Positions 25,567-34,146 of a stretch of DNA of 35,162 bases are shown piece after piece. A program made the translations under genes and the position numbers. Every line of letters begins with the position of its first letter. Within the stretch, counting starts at the first letter, position 1. This DNA is from Prevotella sp. (GTDB lineage Bacteria; Bacteroidota; Bacteroidia; Bacteroidales; Bacteroidaceae), in the NCBI GenBank assembly GCA_017455845.1, contig JAFSYY010000003.1, forward strand, positions 1 to 35,162, given 5' to 3'. Under the pieces are notes generated by a model. That model was given only the letters and a program-made list of their open reading frames with translations. It made no database searches and was not told the origin of the DNA.

Positions 25567-25935
25567 ATGAAAAAAAAGATTCTTATCCTTGATGACAAAG
25601 AGACAATCGCAAAGGTGCTCTCTATCTATTTGATGAGTGATTATGACGTGCAATGGCTACCGGACGGCCTGCAAGGCGTGAAATGGCTACAGGCAGGCAA
25701 TACGCCCGACCTGATTATTTCCGACATCCGCATGCCGGGCATGCGAGGCGATGACTTCCTGGAATGGATCAAGCAGAACGAACTGTTCCGCCACATCCCC
25801 GTCATCATGCTTTCAAGCGAAGACTCTACAAGCGAACGCATCCGCCTGCTGGAGATTGGTGCCGAGGACTATATCGTGAAGCCATTCAACCCCATGGAAC
25901 TCAAGATTCGCGTCAAGAAGATTCTGCCGAATTAA
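25567..25935 (+). CDS. Stand-alone response regulator receiver protein
   Basis: This 122-residue CheY-like receiver has no output domain. KKKILILDDKETIAKVL gives the acidic pair, LIISDIRMPGMRGDDF carries the phosphorylated Asp, VIMLSSED the switch serine and YIVKPFNPMEL the conserved lysine. The start at 25567 is favoured over an open-frame start at 25489 because the shorter form begins at the first beta strand and lies after a good promoter. It precedes the exopolysaccharide genes and the phosphoglycosyl transferase, whose N-terminus also looks receiver-like, so a regulatory role in polysaccharide synthesis is plausible but inferred. No histidine kinase is nearby. Confidence 0.92.
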   Translation: MKKKILILDDKETIAKVLSIYLMSDYDVQWLPDGLQGVKWLQAGNTPDLIISDIRMPGMRGDDFLEWIKQNELFRHIPVIMLSSEDSTSERIRLLEIGAEDYIVKPFNPMELKIRVKKILPN

Positions 25936-25988
25936 GACGTTGAACAATGAACGTTAAAAATAAAATGTAGAGCGTGGAATTCTGACCA

Positions 25989-27188
25989 ATGATAGGAGTC
26001 ATTTATTTAGGAAGCAATCCCCAGTCGGAAGAACGTCTGAAATATCTGCCCGGCAGACAAGTCAAGTTCACCAGCAGTTACCTGGAGGCCGCAGAGATGT
26101 GCAAGGCGCACAAAGCATACGACCATTTCGTTATTTTTTTCGAAAAGAGCGTACAGGCCGAGGACGTAACAGCCATCACCTTTCTTCGCCAGAACTGTGA
26201 TGGCCTATACATTATTCTGCTCACTGCCGAACTCGACGATGACGAAAGGAACATCTATCAGCACTGCGGCATCAACGACACGCTCGACATCCACTCTTCC
26301 GTAACTGTACTGAGCAAGAAACTGCAGTTTATCTGCGACAGGGAAGACATCCTATTTGACACCAAGATAACCAAAAAACGCGTTCTCCAGTTTAAGATTC
26401 CATTCTGGAAACGTGCCTTTGACATCGTATTCTCCCTGCTGGCCATCATCATCTTGTCGCCTATAATGATTATTACGGCCATCGCCATCAAGATGGAGAG
26501 CAAGGGGCCGGCCATGTTTAAGTCCAAACGGGTAGGCACTAACTACCAGATATTTGACTTCCTGAAATTCCGCTCGATGTACACCGATGCCGAGAAACGA
26601 CTGAAGGAACTCAGCAAAGCCGGTAACCAGTATGCCAACCAGCAAGAGCAGGACAACAGGGTCATCACCTCGCCCCTGGGTGCCGAGGCAGAAAAGGAGA
26701 TGGAGGCCAAGGGCGTGGAGTCGGAGATGATGATCAGCGACGAGGAGGTGATGCTTATCGGCGATGACTTTGTTGTGGCAGAAAGCGACTTCAGCAAGCA
26801 GAAAGAGGAAGATATCAACAATGCCTTTGTGAAAATTGAGAACGACCCCCGCGTCACCAAGGTTGGGCGTATTATTCGCAAGTACAGCATTGACGAGTTG
26901 CCCCAGTTGTTCAACATACTGAAAGGCGACATGTCGGTGGTTGGCAACCGCCCGCTCCCCCTCTATGAAGCCGAGAAACTGACAGCCGACACCAGCATAG
27001 ACCGCTTCATGGCTCCCGCTGGTCTTACCGGCCTGTGGCAGGTGGAAGAGCGCGGAAAGGGAGGCACCATGTCGGCCGACGAGCGCAAACTGCTTGACAT
27101 CAAGTATGGGCAGACCTATAGTTTCACCCTCGACATGAAGATTCTGTTCAAGACCATCTTTGCTTTCGTACAAAAAGACAACGTATAA
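25989..27188 (+). CDS. Phosphoglycosyl transferase (bacterial sugar transferase) with N-terminal pseudo-receiver domain
   Basis: The 399-residue membrane enzyme probably loads the first sugar phosphate on undecaprenyl phosphate. Residues 1-120 resemble a receiver fold (MIGVIYLGS, YDHFVIFFEK, LYIILLTAELDDDE) but lack the phosphorylated Asp at the end of strand 3 and the lysine. The catalytic part has one membrane segment (WKRAFDIVFSLLAIIILSPI), KRVGTNYQIFDFLKFRSMYTDAE and the C-terminal signature NDPRVTKVGRIIRKYSIDELPQ, then LKGDMSVVGNRP and GLTGLWQV. Between RSMYTDAE and NDPRV lies an acidic stretch of about 80 residues, much longer than the usual linker. It has one helix before the catalytic domain, like PglC/WcaJ-C types. 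It heads the exopolysaccharide gene set. Confidence 0.9.
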   Translation: MIGVIYLGSNPQSEERLKYLPGRQVKFTSSYLEAAEMCKAHKAYDHFVIFFEKSVQAEDVTAITFLRQNCDGLYIILLTAELDDDERNIYQHCGINDTLDIHSSVTVLSKKLQFICDREDILFDTKITKKRVLQFKIPFWKRAFDIVFSLLAIIILSPIMIITAIAIKMESKGPAMFKSKRVGTNYQIFDFLKFRSMYTDAEKRLKELSKAGNQYANQQEQDNRVITSPLGAEAEKEMEAKGVESEMMISDEEVMLIGDDFVVAESDFSKQKEEDINNAFVKIENDPRVTKVGRIIRKYSIDELPQLFNILKGDMSVVGNRPLPLYEAEKLTADTSIDRFMAPAGLTGLWQVEERGKGGTMSADERKLLDIKYGQTYSFTLDMKILFKTIFAFVQKDNV

Positions 27189-27194
27189 AACAAT

Positions 27195-27222
27195 ACGCAA
27201 TGCATAATTCATAATGCTTAAA
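27195..27222 (+). repeat. Short seven-base repeat, unit GCATAAT, between sugar transferase and TolC-like gene
   Basis: ACGCAAT, GCATAAT, TCATAAT, GCTTAAA in phase; same family as 1578-1619 and 8714-8748. Confidence 0.75.
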
Positions 27223-27234
27223 TATCAAGAATAC

Positions 27235-28209
27235 ATGTTTAAGAAAATCCTTTCCATCATAACCATCTTTTCCATCTGTGCCCTCGCCAAGGCGCAGACG
27301 GCCGACGACAGCGGCATCAGTGCAGGATTCTTCGACTCCAGCCAACAAAAGGACATCAACTTCTCGGAGTTTAAACTGCCACCACTGGCCGTGCTCTTTG
27401 AAAACGCAAAGGCTAATCCAAACATCCTGCAACTGGCCAAGCAACAGGAGATAGCACAAGCCGAAGTAGTAAAACAGAAAAAGCACATCTTCTCCTACGT
27501 CAGCGGCCATGCAGGTTATAGTTACGGCAAGTCGGACATCTGGAGCGGAGCCCAAGGGTCGGGCTATGGTCAAGGTATGGTATGGCAGCCTCACGCCTCC
27601 GAGCAGAGTTACTGGAATGTTGGTGTAAATGTGAGCGTACCCTTGGAGGACATTTTGGACCTGGGTCATTCCGTCAAACGCAAGCGCCTGCTCGTAGAGA
27701 ACGCGCAAATCCTGAAAGACGCGGCCTACGACCAGTTGAAACTGCAGATTGTAACCATCTATATACGCATTACCAACAACCTCGCAGCCCTGAAGACTGC
27801 CGGCGAAAATGCTGCAGCCTACCAAGGTGCCAGTTCCTTGAACGAGGTTGAGTTCCATCATGGTAACATGGAAATTGAAGGCTATGCCTATACAGGTTTG
27901 CAGACACAGGCTGCTGTCGGAACTTATCAGGGATTGCTAACCCAAATTACAACGGACATTGTGACGCTGGAAATCCTTACCCACACGCCCATTATCACCA
28001 ATACTACCACAGAGATTACGCTTGACTCTACTGTAGAGAAATCCAAGAAACAGATAGCCAGGGAAAACAAAGCTGTGGAAAAGCGTATCAAGAAAGCCGT
28101 GGAAGAAGAAGAGAAATTGGAGAAAGAGCATGCCAGGCAAGAGGCAAAAGAAGCCAAACAGGCAGAGAAAGAGGCTAAAGCCGCCAACAAAGTAAAAACT
28201 TCCAAATAA
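27235..28209 (+). CDS. Short TolC-like outer membrane protein with charged coiled tail
   Basis: The 324-residue product starts at MFKKILSIITIFSICALAKAQ, a signal peptide; an alternative start at 27214 adds seven residues. Residues about 45-250 resemble one half of an outer-membrane efflux protein (FENAKANPNILQLAKQQEIAQAEVVKQKK, VNVSVPLEDILDLGHSVKRKRLL, long amphipathic helices with LKLQIVTIYIRITNNL). The family usually has about 420-450 residues with two such halves. The final 55 residues are almost only K, E, A and R, predicted as a charged helix or coiled coil. It lies between the sugar transferase and Wzz, so a role in polysaccharide export is likely, replacing the usual Wza-type protein; this is inferred. 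Confidence 0.75.
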   Translation: MFKKILSIITIFSICALAKAQTADDSGISAGFFDSSQQKDINFSEFKLPPLAVLFENAKANPNILQLAKQQEIAQAEVVKQKKHIFSYVSGHAGYSYGKSDIWSGAQGSGYGQGMVWQPHASEQSYWNVGVNVSVPLEDILDLGHSVKRKRLLVENAQILKDAAYDQLKLQIVTIYIRITNNLAALKTAGENAAAYQGASSLNEVEFHHGNMEIEGYAYTGLQTQAAVGTYQGLLTQITTDIVTLEILTHTPIITNTTTEITLDSTVEKSKKQIARENKAVEKRIKKAVEEEEKLEKEHARQEAKEAKQAEKEAKAANKVKTSK

Positions 28210-28236
28210 TAATAACCTCAAAACAATTTTGACAAC

Positions 28237-30414
28237 ATGGATATATTCAGATATTTAGTCCGGTTCCTATACAAGATCAGGTGGTATCTCATCATCCTGC
28301 CAATGATAGCCCTTGTGGTGGCATGGTTCCTTACCCGCAACATGGAGCGCATCTACGATGCCAATACAACCATTTATACGGGTATGATAACCGGCTATAA
28401 CATTGAAGGAGGGTCTGGTATTGCTGGCGGCAATGCCCAGACCAACATCTCTAACCTCATTATCATCATCCAGAGCGACAACACCATCCATGAAGTGGCG
28501 CTAAGGCTGTTTGCACGCTGTATGATGTACGGCAATCCCAATAAGGACAACAACTACATCTCTGCCGAGCACTTCCGTCTTCTGAACGCCAGTGTGCCGC
28601 CTGATGTCAAGGCACTGATCAATCCCAACAACGAACTGGACACTTACAGGAACCTGAAGGCATACGAGCGCCCCTCTCAGGACAACTACCTATTTGGTCT
28701 GATGAACTATCATCCCTATTTCGGCATTAACAGCATTACAAGCCGGCTGAAAGTACAAAAATTTGAGAATAGCGATATTATTGACATTTCCTATTCCGCC
28801 AACGACCCTGGTGTATGTTATAACACGCTTGACATCCTGAATGAAGTGTTTGCTAATCAATACCAGCAGTTGCGCTATGGTGAGACGCTGAATGTGATTA
28901 AGTTTTTCGAAAAGGAGGTCAAACGCCTCTATCGTAACCTGACAAGTGCAGAAAACGACCTGATTAAATATAATGTCAAGCACCGCATCATCAACTACGA
29001 CGAACAGACAAAACAACTGGCCAGCCTGGAATCCCAACAGCAGAACAAAGATAATGAACTACGCATGAATATGGCCACCACCGAGGCGCTTATAGCCTAC
29101 CTAAAGCGGCAACTCGGTGACAGGGCCAAGATTATAGAATCTAACCAAGAGTTCTCATCGCTTGTGCGCGACATCACACGCCTACAGTCACGTATCGCTA
29201 ACCTCAAACTGATGAGCAGCGAGAATGGCGGCAACAATAACGAAGCACAGATAGAATTGGCTAAGGCTGAGCGACAATTGAACATCACCACTAAAAAAGT
29301 CAAGGAACTGACACAAGTAATTGAAGCATCCAATTACAATACGGACACGGGCGTAAAATCAGCCGACCTCATTGAGCGATGGCTGGAACAGGTCATCCTG
29401 TTGGAAAAGACAAGAGCCGAAATCAATGCCCAGGACATCATGAAGGCCAACATCGACCGGCAGTTCATCTTCTTCTCACCCATCGGTGCCACGCTCGACC
29501 GTAAAGACCGCCATATTGGATTCATTGAAGCCAACTACATGGAGATGCTACGCGCATTAAATGCTGCCCGTCTGCGCCAGCGCAACCTGCAGATGTCAAC
29601 AGCCGTGCTGCGTGTGCTTAACCCGCCCATGTTCCCCATGAATGCCCAGCCCACCAACCGCATGATGATTCTGCTGGGTGCCTTCATGCTGGCGTTCCTC
29701 TTTACTGCGCTCTACTTTATGATTATTGAGATGCTCGACCGCACCTTGCGCGACCGCATGCGCTCCGAGCGTATCACTAAAGTGCCTGTTCTGGGCTGCT
29801 ATCCCAAGGAAAGCACCCTGCGCTACCGTCGCTTCAACAAGACCATCAGCGACATGGCTCTGCGACAGTTGAGCAAGTCATTGCTGCCGAATTTCAAGGA
29901 AGGCCAGCAGAATGTGCTCAACCTGCTCTCTACTGATGCCGCCAACGGCAAGAGTTATCTGGCTCAGGAACTCGAGAACTACTGGCTCGGCATGGGCCTT
30001 CAGGTGCGGCGTCTCACCTACGACGAAGACTTCCTGGCCGAAGACAGCCGTTATCTCATGGCTAAGGACATCAAAGACATCTGTCCAGACATCCTGCCCA
30101 ACGAGATTGCCATTATTGAATATCCGAACTTGGATGACAACACCATACCTTCTGGCCTACTGAACATGGGTACGGTCAACCTCATGGTTACCCGTGCCAA
30201 CCGCACCTGGAAGGATGTTGACCAGAAAGCCCTGAAAGATGTAGAGACTCGCCTTGAGAACAAGAACAGCCTCTATATGTATCTAACCGAGTCCAGCCGT
30301 TATGCCGTAGAGGAATTTGTAGGTCAGTTGCCGCCTTACACGAAGTTCAACAACTTTGTCTACCGCATTTCCCAACTTGGCCTGACCGCCACGGAAAATA
30401 ATCACGCCAAATAG
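28237..30414 (+). CDS. Wzz-type polysaccharide chain-length/co-polymerase protein with degenerate kinase-like tail
   Basis: This 725-residue inner-membrane protein has a first membrane helix at about residues 16-34 (WYLIILPMIALVVAWFL), a long periplasmic part with coiled-coil stretches (about 215-300 and 320-400), and a second helix at about 475-496 (MMILLGAFMLAFLFTALYFMI) preceded by a proline-rich NPPMFPMNAQPTNR motif as in Wzz proteins. The cytoplasmic tail resembles a BY-kinase: STDAANGKSYLAQEL at about 565 is a weakened Walker A and IAIIEYPNLDD a Walker B-like strand. No C-terminal tyrosine cluster exists, so it is probably not an active kinase. It controls export or chain length of the polysaccharide made by the neighbours. 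Confidence 0.88.
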   Translation: MDIFRYLVRFLYKIRWYLIILPMIALVVAWFLTRNMERIYDANTTIYTGMITGYNIEGGSGIAGGNAQTNISNLIIIIQSDNTIHEVALRLFARCMMYGNPNKDNNYISAEHFRLLNASVPPDVKALINPNNELDTYRNLKAYERPSQDNYLFGLMNYHPYFGINSITSRLKVQKFENSDIIDISYSANDPGVCYNTLDILNEVFANQYQQLRYGETLNVIKFFEKEVKRLYRNLTSAENDLIKYNVKHRIINYDEQTKQLASLESQQQNKDNELRMNMATTEALIAYLKRQLGDRAKIIESNQEFSSLVRDITRLQSRIANLKLMSSENGGNNNEAQIELAKAERQLNITTKKVKELTQVIEASNYNTDTGVKSADLIERWLEQVILLEKTRAEINAQDIMKANIDRQFIFFSPIGATLDRKDRHIGFIEANYMEMLRALNAARLRQRNLQMSTAVLRVLNPPMFPMNAQPTNRMMILLGAFMLAFLFTALYFMIIEMLDRTLRDRMRSERITKVPVLGCYPKESTLRYRRFNKTISDMALRQLSKSLLPNFKEGQQNVLNLLSTDAANGKSYLAQELENYWLGMGLQVRRLTYDEDFLAEDSRYLMAKDIKDICPDILPNEIAIIEYPNLDDNTIPSGLLNMGTVNLMVTRANRTWKDVDQKALKDVETRLENKNSLYMYLTESSRYAVEEFVGQLPPYTKFNNFVYRISQLGLTATENNHAK

Positions 30415-30423
30415 CAGGCCGCG

Positions 30424-31968
30424 ATGAATAGTTCGGCATATAACAGCAGCCTGACAAACGTGGGTGGAGGAAGAGCGATTTTGCTCTTTCTCCTGTTTGC
30501 GTTGGCTCTTTATATGTTCTTCCATGCAGGTTTTTCGATGTTCGCCATCGTATGCCTCATTCCCGTCATTGTCATTATCACCATCATCACGCTAAAGAAG
30601 CCACTGTTCATTTTTTGGACATTGACCTGCATCAACTATCTGGTACAATGGAAGAATTTCCCAAGTACAGGTATTCCGATGTCAATGTACAACGAAGGGA
30701 TGGAGTTGCTGCTACTTGCTTTGGCTATTATTAACATAAAAGAGATTAAATCGGAGAGGATACTGAACCTCATGTTCCTGGCATTGACAGTATGGTGTAC
30801 ATTCTGCACACTGGAACTACTCAACGACTCCTGTAACCTTGGTATACAGTTCGGGGCATGGTACACTGGAGCCCGCGCGATGGCTTTCCAGTTAATGTAT
30901 GCCTTCCTGGTATTCAGCCTATACATCAGCAATCCAAACGTGCTGGTCAAGTATCTAATGCTGTGGGCTGCACTGTCACTATTTGCGGCCTTCTGGGTAT
31001 GGAAGCAGCAACAGTTCGGCTTTACCGACGAAGAAAGTATCTTTATCAATGGCCGTGGAAGAAGCACTCACATCATTAATGCGGGCACCACCATACGCTA
31101 CTTTTCCGTGATGAGCGATGCAGCAAACTTTGGCGTGAATATGGCAGCAACAGCCGTTGCTTTCATTATCTTTGCCATAACCAGCAAAATCAAAAAATAT
31201 AGAATTGTTTTTCTCATCACAGGACTGGCTTGCTTATGGGCAACATTTCCATCAGGAACACGAACAGCCACATTCTGTTTCTTTGCAGGCATAGCCACAT
31301 ACGTTGTACTCTCCAAGTCATTCAAGATTGCCATCCCTGTTGCCATTGTCTTTGCCTTGGCTTATTTCATCCTGGCATTCACTACAATTGGCAATAGCAA
31401 CGCTTCTGTACGACGTATGCGTTCAGGTTTCAACAAGAATGATGCTTCAATGGGTGCACGTGCCGACAACCAGAAGGTGATGAAGAAACACCTGGCAGAA
31501 GCCCCATGGGGCATTGGCATTGGTATGGGTATGGACAACGTACCAGCCAATAACAAATGGCGAAGGATGGCAACCATCCCACCAGACTCCGAATACATGT
31601 TTATCTGGATTCGCACAGGCAGGATTGGCATGACTCTCTTTATCATTACCACAGCATTGATGTTCTGTGGTGCCTGCTGGATAGTGCTTTTCAAACTGAA
31701 AAGCAAATCGCTACGAGGCATTGGGGCAGGATTCTGTTGTGCTTTTGTTTCGTTACAACTTGGTGGCTATGCCAACCAGGTCTTGATGCAATTCCCCAAC
31801 TGCCTGCTGTTCTATGGAGGTCTGTCTATGGTCTATGGTCTTCCGCTCTATGAAAAGGAATGGATAGAGCATGAGGAGAAACTGCTGGCTGCCCAAGCGG
31901 AAAAGAAACGTATGAAAGAGGAAAAAAGAAAGAATTCAAGAGTTAAGACTTGGCTCACTTGGAAATAA
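30424..31968 (+). CDS. Wzy-like polysaccharide polymerase or O-antigen ligase family membrane protein
   Basis: This 514-residue protein has about eleven hydrophobic segments, the first at residues 16-34 and 36-55, and a large loop around residues 310-380 (NASVRRMRSGFNKNDASMGARADNQKVMKKHLAEAPWGIGIGM) that resembles the periplasmic loop of Wzy/WaaL proteins. The C-terminus is a charged cytoplasmic tail rich in K and E. The sequence of such proteins is poorly conserved; the assignment rests on topology, loop and position between Wzz and glycosyltransferases. It starts 9 bases after the wzz-like stop and ends 19 bases inside the next gene. Confidence 0.8.
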   Translation: MNSSAYNSSLTNVGGGRAILLFLLFALALYMFFHAGFSMFAIVCLIPVIVIITIITLKKPLFIFWTLTCINYLVQWKNFPSTGIPMSMYNEGMELLLLALAIINIKEIKSERILNLMFLALTVWCTFCTLELLNDSCNLGIQFGAWYTGARAMAFQLMYAFLVFSLYISNPNVLVKYLMLWAALSLFAAFWVWKQQQFGFTDEESIFINGRGRSTHIINAGTTIRYFSVMSDAANFGVNMAATAVAFIIFAITSKIKKYRIVFLITGLACLWATFPSGTRTATFCFFAGIATYVVLSKSFKIAIPVAIVFALAYFILAFTTIGNSNASVRRMRSGFNKNDASMGARADNQKVMKKHLAEAPWGIGIGMGMDNVPANNKWRRMATIPPDSEYMFIWIRTGRIGMTLFIITTALMFCGACWIVLFKLKSKSLRGIGAGFCCAFVSLQLGGYANQVLMQFPNCLLFYGGLSMVYGLPLYEKEWIEHEEKLLAAQAEKKRMKEEKRKNSRVKTWLTWK

Positions 31969-32861
31969 AAATCTCAATCATCACCATCAATTACAATGGT
32001 CTGATAGACACCTGCGCATTGATAGATTCTATTACCTTCGACGATACCCTGGAGGTAATTGTAGTTGACAATGGTTCGAAAAAAGACGAAGCCACCATCA
32101 TCGAGCAGCGCTACCCTCACGTAACCGTTGTCAGAAGCCCCCAAAATCTTGGCTTCGCCGGCGGTAACAACCTCGGCATACAGGCTGCCCACGGCAAATA
32201 TCTCTTCTTCATTAATAACGATACTATCATTAGAGGTGAGGGCGGAGAGATGAGAGGTGAGAGCATACTCCAGCCATTGATCGACCGTCTGGAATCGTCT
32301 GATAAGATTGGCATGGTGTGCCCGAAGATTCGTTTTGCCTGGGGCACCAATCCCATACAGTTTGCAGGCTATACGCCCCTTTCTTCCGTCACCATGCGCA
32401 ACCGTGGCATTGGCTGCGGCGAAGAAGACCACGGGCAGTACGACATTCCCCACCCCACTCCATACGCGCATGGCGCCGCCATGATGGTAAGACGCGAGGC
32501 CTTGGAAAAGGTTGGCATGATGCCAGAGTGCTACTTCCTCTATTATGAGGAGTTGGACTGGTCGATGATGTTCACACGCTCAGGCTATGAGATCTGGTAC
32601 GAGCCACGCTTCACCATCTATCATAAGGAAAGTCAGGCCACAGGCCAGAACAGCCCGCTGAAGACCTACTACCTGACACGCAATCGTCTGCTCTTTGCCC
32701 ATCGCAACATCCCCATACCCCGACGTTTTCTTACCTACCTTTACCTCATGGGCTTAGTGTCACTGCGCGACATTGTCAAGCACATCATTCAAGGGCGAAA
32801 AGACTTGGCTGCGTCAGTCACCAGAGGCCTCAGAGACTTCATAAAACGGCCAAAAGAATAA
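31950..32861 (+). CDS. Family 2 glycosyltransferase (rhamnosyltransferase-like) with repeat insertion
   Basis: The 303-residue protein has the GT-A motifs ISIITINYNGL, VIVVDNGSKKDE, LGFAGGNNLGI, FINNDT and the acceptor-site segment YYEELDWSMMF. It resembles WcaA/RfbF-type transferases that add a sugar to a lipid-linked chain. The start is a TTG at 31950 overlapping the polymerase gene by 19 bases; a second TTG nine bases on is possible, and no ATG precedes the first beta strand. Directly after FINNDTIIR the residues GEGGEMRGES are encoded by seven-base repeats (32233-32260) in the loop after the metal site, where homologues have a short loop. Confidence 0.87.
   Translation: MAHLEIKISIITINYNGLIDTCALIDSITFDDTLEVIVVDNGSKKDEATIIEQRYPHVTVVRSPQNLGFAGGNNLGIQAAHGKYLFFINNDTIIRGEGGEMRGESILQPLIDRLESSDKIGMVCPKIRFAWGTNPIQFAGYTPLSSVTMRNRGIGCGEEDHGQYDIPHPTPYAHGAAMMVRREALEKVGMMPECYFLYYEELDWSMMFTRSGYEIWYEPRFTIYHKESQATGQNSPLKTYYLTRNRLLFAHRNIPIPRRFLTYLYLMGLVSLRDIVKHIIQGRKDLAASVTRGLRDFIKRPKE
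32233..32260 (+). repeat. Seven-base repeat, unit GAGGTGA, in a glycosyltransferase gene
   Basis: GAGGTGA, GGGCGGA, GAGATGA, GAGGTGA. The second unit is diverged exactly where a perfect unit would place TGA in frame. Same unit as the array at 1-28. Confidence 0.85.
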
Positions 32862-32877
32862 TTATATTTGCATTTAT

Positions 32878-32908
32878 TTTGATATTTAGAACAAAAGTAT
32901 TATCTTTG
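32878..32908 (+). promoter_or_regulatory. Strong Bacteroidetes-type promoter before the paired glycosyltransferases
   Basis: TTTG (32878-32881), 19 bases, TATCTTTG (32901-32908), 26 bases before the ATG at 32935. Matches the -33/-7 consensus of the Bacteroidetes primary sigma factor. Confidence 0.7.
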
Positions 32909-32913
32909 CAACA

Positions 32914-32934
32914 CATTAAGCATAATTGTGAATT
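32914..32934 (+). repeat. Short seven-base repeat directly before a start codon
   Basis: CATTAAG, CATAATT, GTGAATT, each seven bases, end at the ATG at 32935. Confidence 0.55.
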
Positions 32935-34146
32935 ATGAACTTCTGGTGGATACTCTATATCATTGATATTCTACTGTTTGTGCCCGTAGCACTGACAGTT
33001 GGCTACCTCCTGTTCTTTGCCATCGCCGCCATGTTCAAGTCAACAGGTGAACAGAAAAAGGCAAAGCAGCAAAAACGGTACATCATATTGATACCTTCGT
33101 ACAAAAGCGACAAGAAAATTCTGGAGACAGTCAACTCCATATTAGGACAGACCTATCCCCAGCGCAATTTCGATGTCGTAGTTATCTCCGACCACCAGAA
33201 CGAAATTATTAACATGCGACTGGCCCAACTGCCCATCACCCTGCTGACACCCAACTTTGAGAGGAGCACCAAGGTAAAAGCCCTACAGTATGCCATTCTC
33301 AACCTGCCTCAGTTCAAGATCTATGATGCTGTCATCTTGCTCGATGCAGGCAATCTGGTAGACCCCGAATTTCTGGAACAAGTCAACGATGCCTTCGAGT
33401 CGGCCGGTACGAAAGCCATCCAGACCCATCGCATGGCCAGGAACCTGGATACGCCTATCGCACGTATGGATGCCGTCTTTGAGGAGATCAACAACTCCAT
33501 CTTCCGTCGCGGCCATCTGGCCGTTGGCCTGTCGTCGGCCCTCAACAGTTCCGGCGCCGTGTTCGACTTCCTCTGGTTCAAGCGTAACATCATGAAGATA
33601 CGCACATCTGTAGGCGAGGAAAAGGAACTGGAAGCCCTGCTGCTGCGCGAAGGCATCTATATCGACTACTTTGACCATATCCACGTCTACGACGAGAAGA
33701 CACGCCTGGTGCGCGACTTCAACAACCAGCGCGGCCGCTGGACCTATATCCAGTTACACAATTTGCTCAACAACATCCGCTTCCTTCCAATTGCCATGAT
33801 GAACAGCCAGTACGACCTGATGGATAAAATCCTGCAATGGATGCTTATTCCACGCACCATCATGATGGGATTCATCGCCATCATGAGTATTGTCCTGCCG
33901 TTCATCTATTTCACACTGGCCATCAAATGGTGGGTCATTGCTGCCATTGCCTTGTTTGCCTATTCGCTGGCCACGCCCGACTATCTGGTGGGAAAAGACT
34001 GGGACAAGGATTTCCTGCGTGCGCCCCTCATCACCATCGGAGCCATCTACAACATCTTCCGTGCAGGCAGGGACGAGGCCGGCAACCGTCTTGATGCCTT
34101 CAGCCATCTGGTGCAGAAAGTGAAATACAAAGGGAGAAGGAAGTGA
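32935..34146 (+). CDS. Membrane-bound family 2 glycosyltransferase (processive-synthase-like)
   Basis: This 403-residue protein has one N-terminal membrane helix (6-32), a GT-A domain with IPSYKSDKKILETVNSILGQ, VVISDHQNE, VILLDAGNLVD (the DxD-like site reads DAG), ELEALLLREG and the NQRGRW motif corresponding to QxxRW, followed by two or three C-terminal helices (about 303-345). This resembles BcsA/HasA-type or NodC-type synthases, though it is smaller. A strong promoter and a short repeat lie just before it, so it may start its own transcript. The next gene is a close paralogue, aligned residue by residue through the N-terminal helix. Confidence 0.88.
   Translation: MNFWWILYIIDILLFVPVALTVGYLLFFAIAAMFKSTGEQKKAKQQKRYIILIPSYKSDKKILETVNSILGQTYPQRNFDVVVISDHQNEIINMRLAQLPITLLTPNFERSTKVKALQYAILNLPQFKIYDAVILLDAGNLVDPEFLEQVNDAFESAGTKAIQTHRMARNLDTPIARMDAVFEEINNSIFRRGHLAVGLSSALNSSGAVFDFLWFKRNIMKIRTSVGEEKELEALLLREGIYIDYFDHIHVYDEKTRLVRDFNNQRGRWTYIQLHNLLNNIRFLPIAMMNSQYDLMDKILQWMLIPRTIMMGFIAIMSIVLPFIYFTLAIKWWVIAAIALFAYSLATPDYLVGKDWDKDFLRAPLITIGAIYNIFRAGRDEAGNRLDAFSHLVQKVKYKGRRK

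Noticed and set aside
25936..25980. Seven-base repeat GTTGAAC-AATGAAC after the receiver gene
   Set aside because: Only two to three diverged units; too weak to call.
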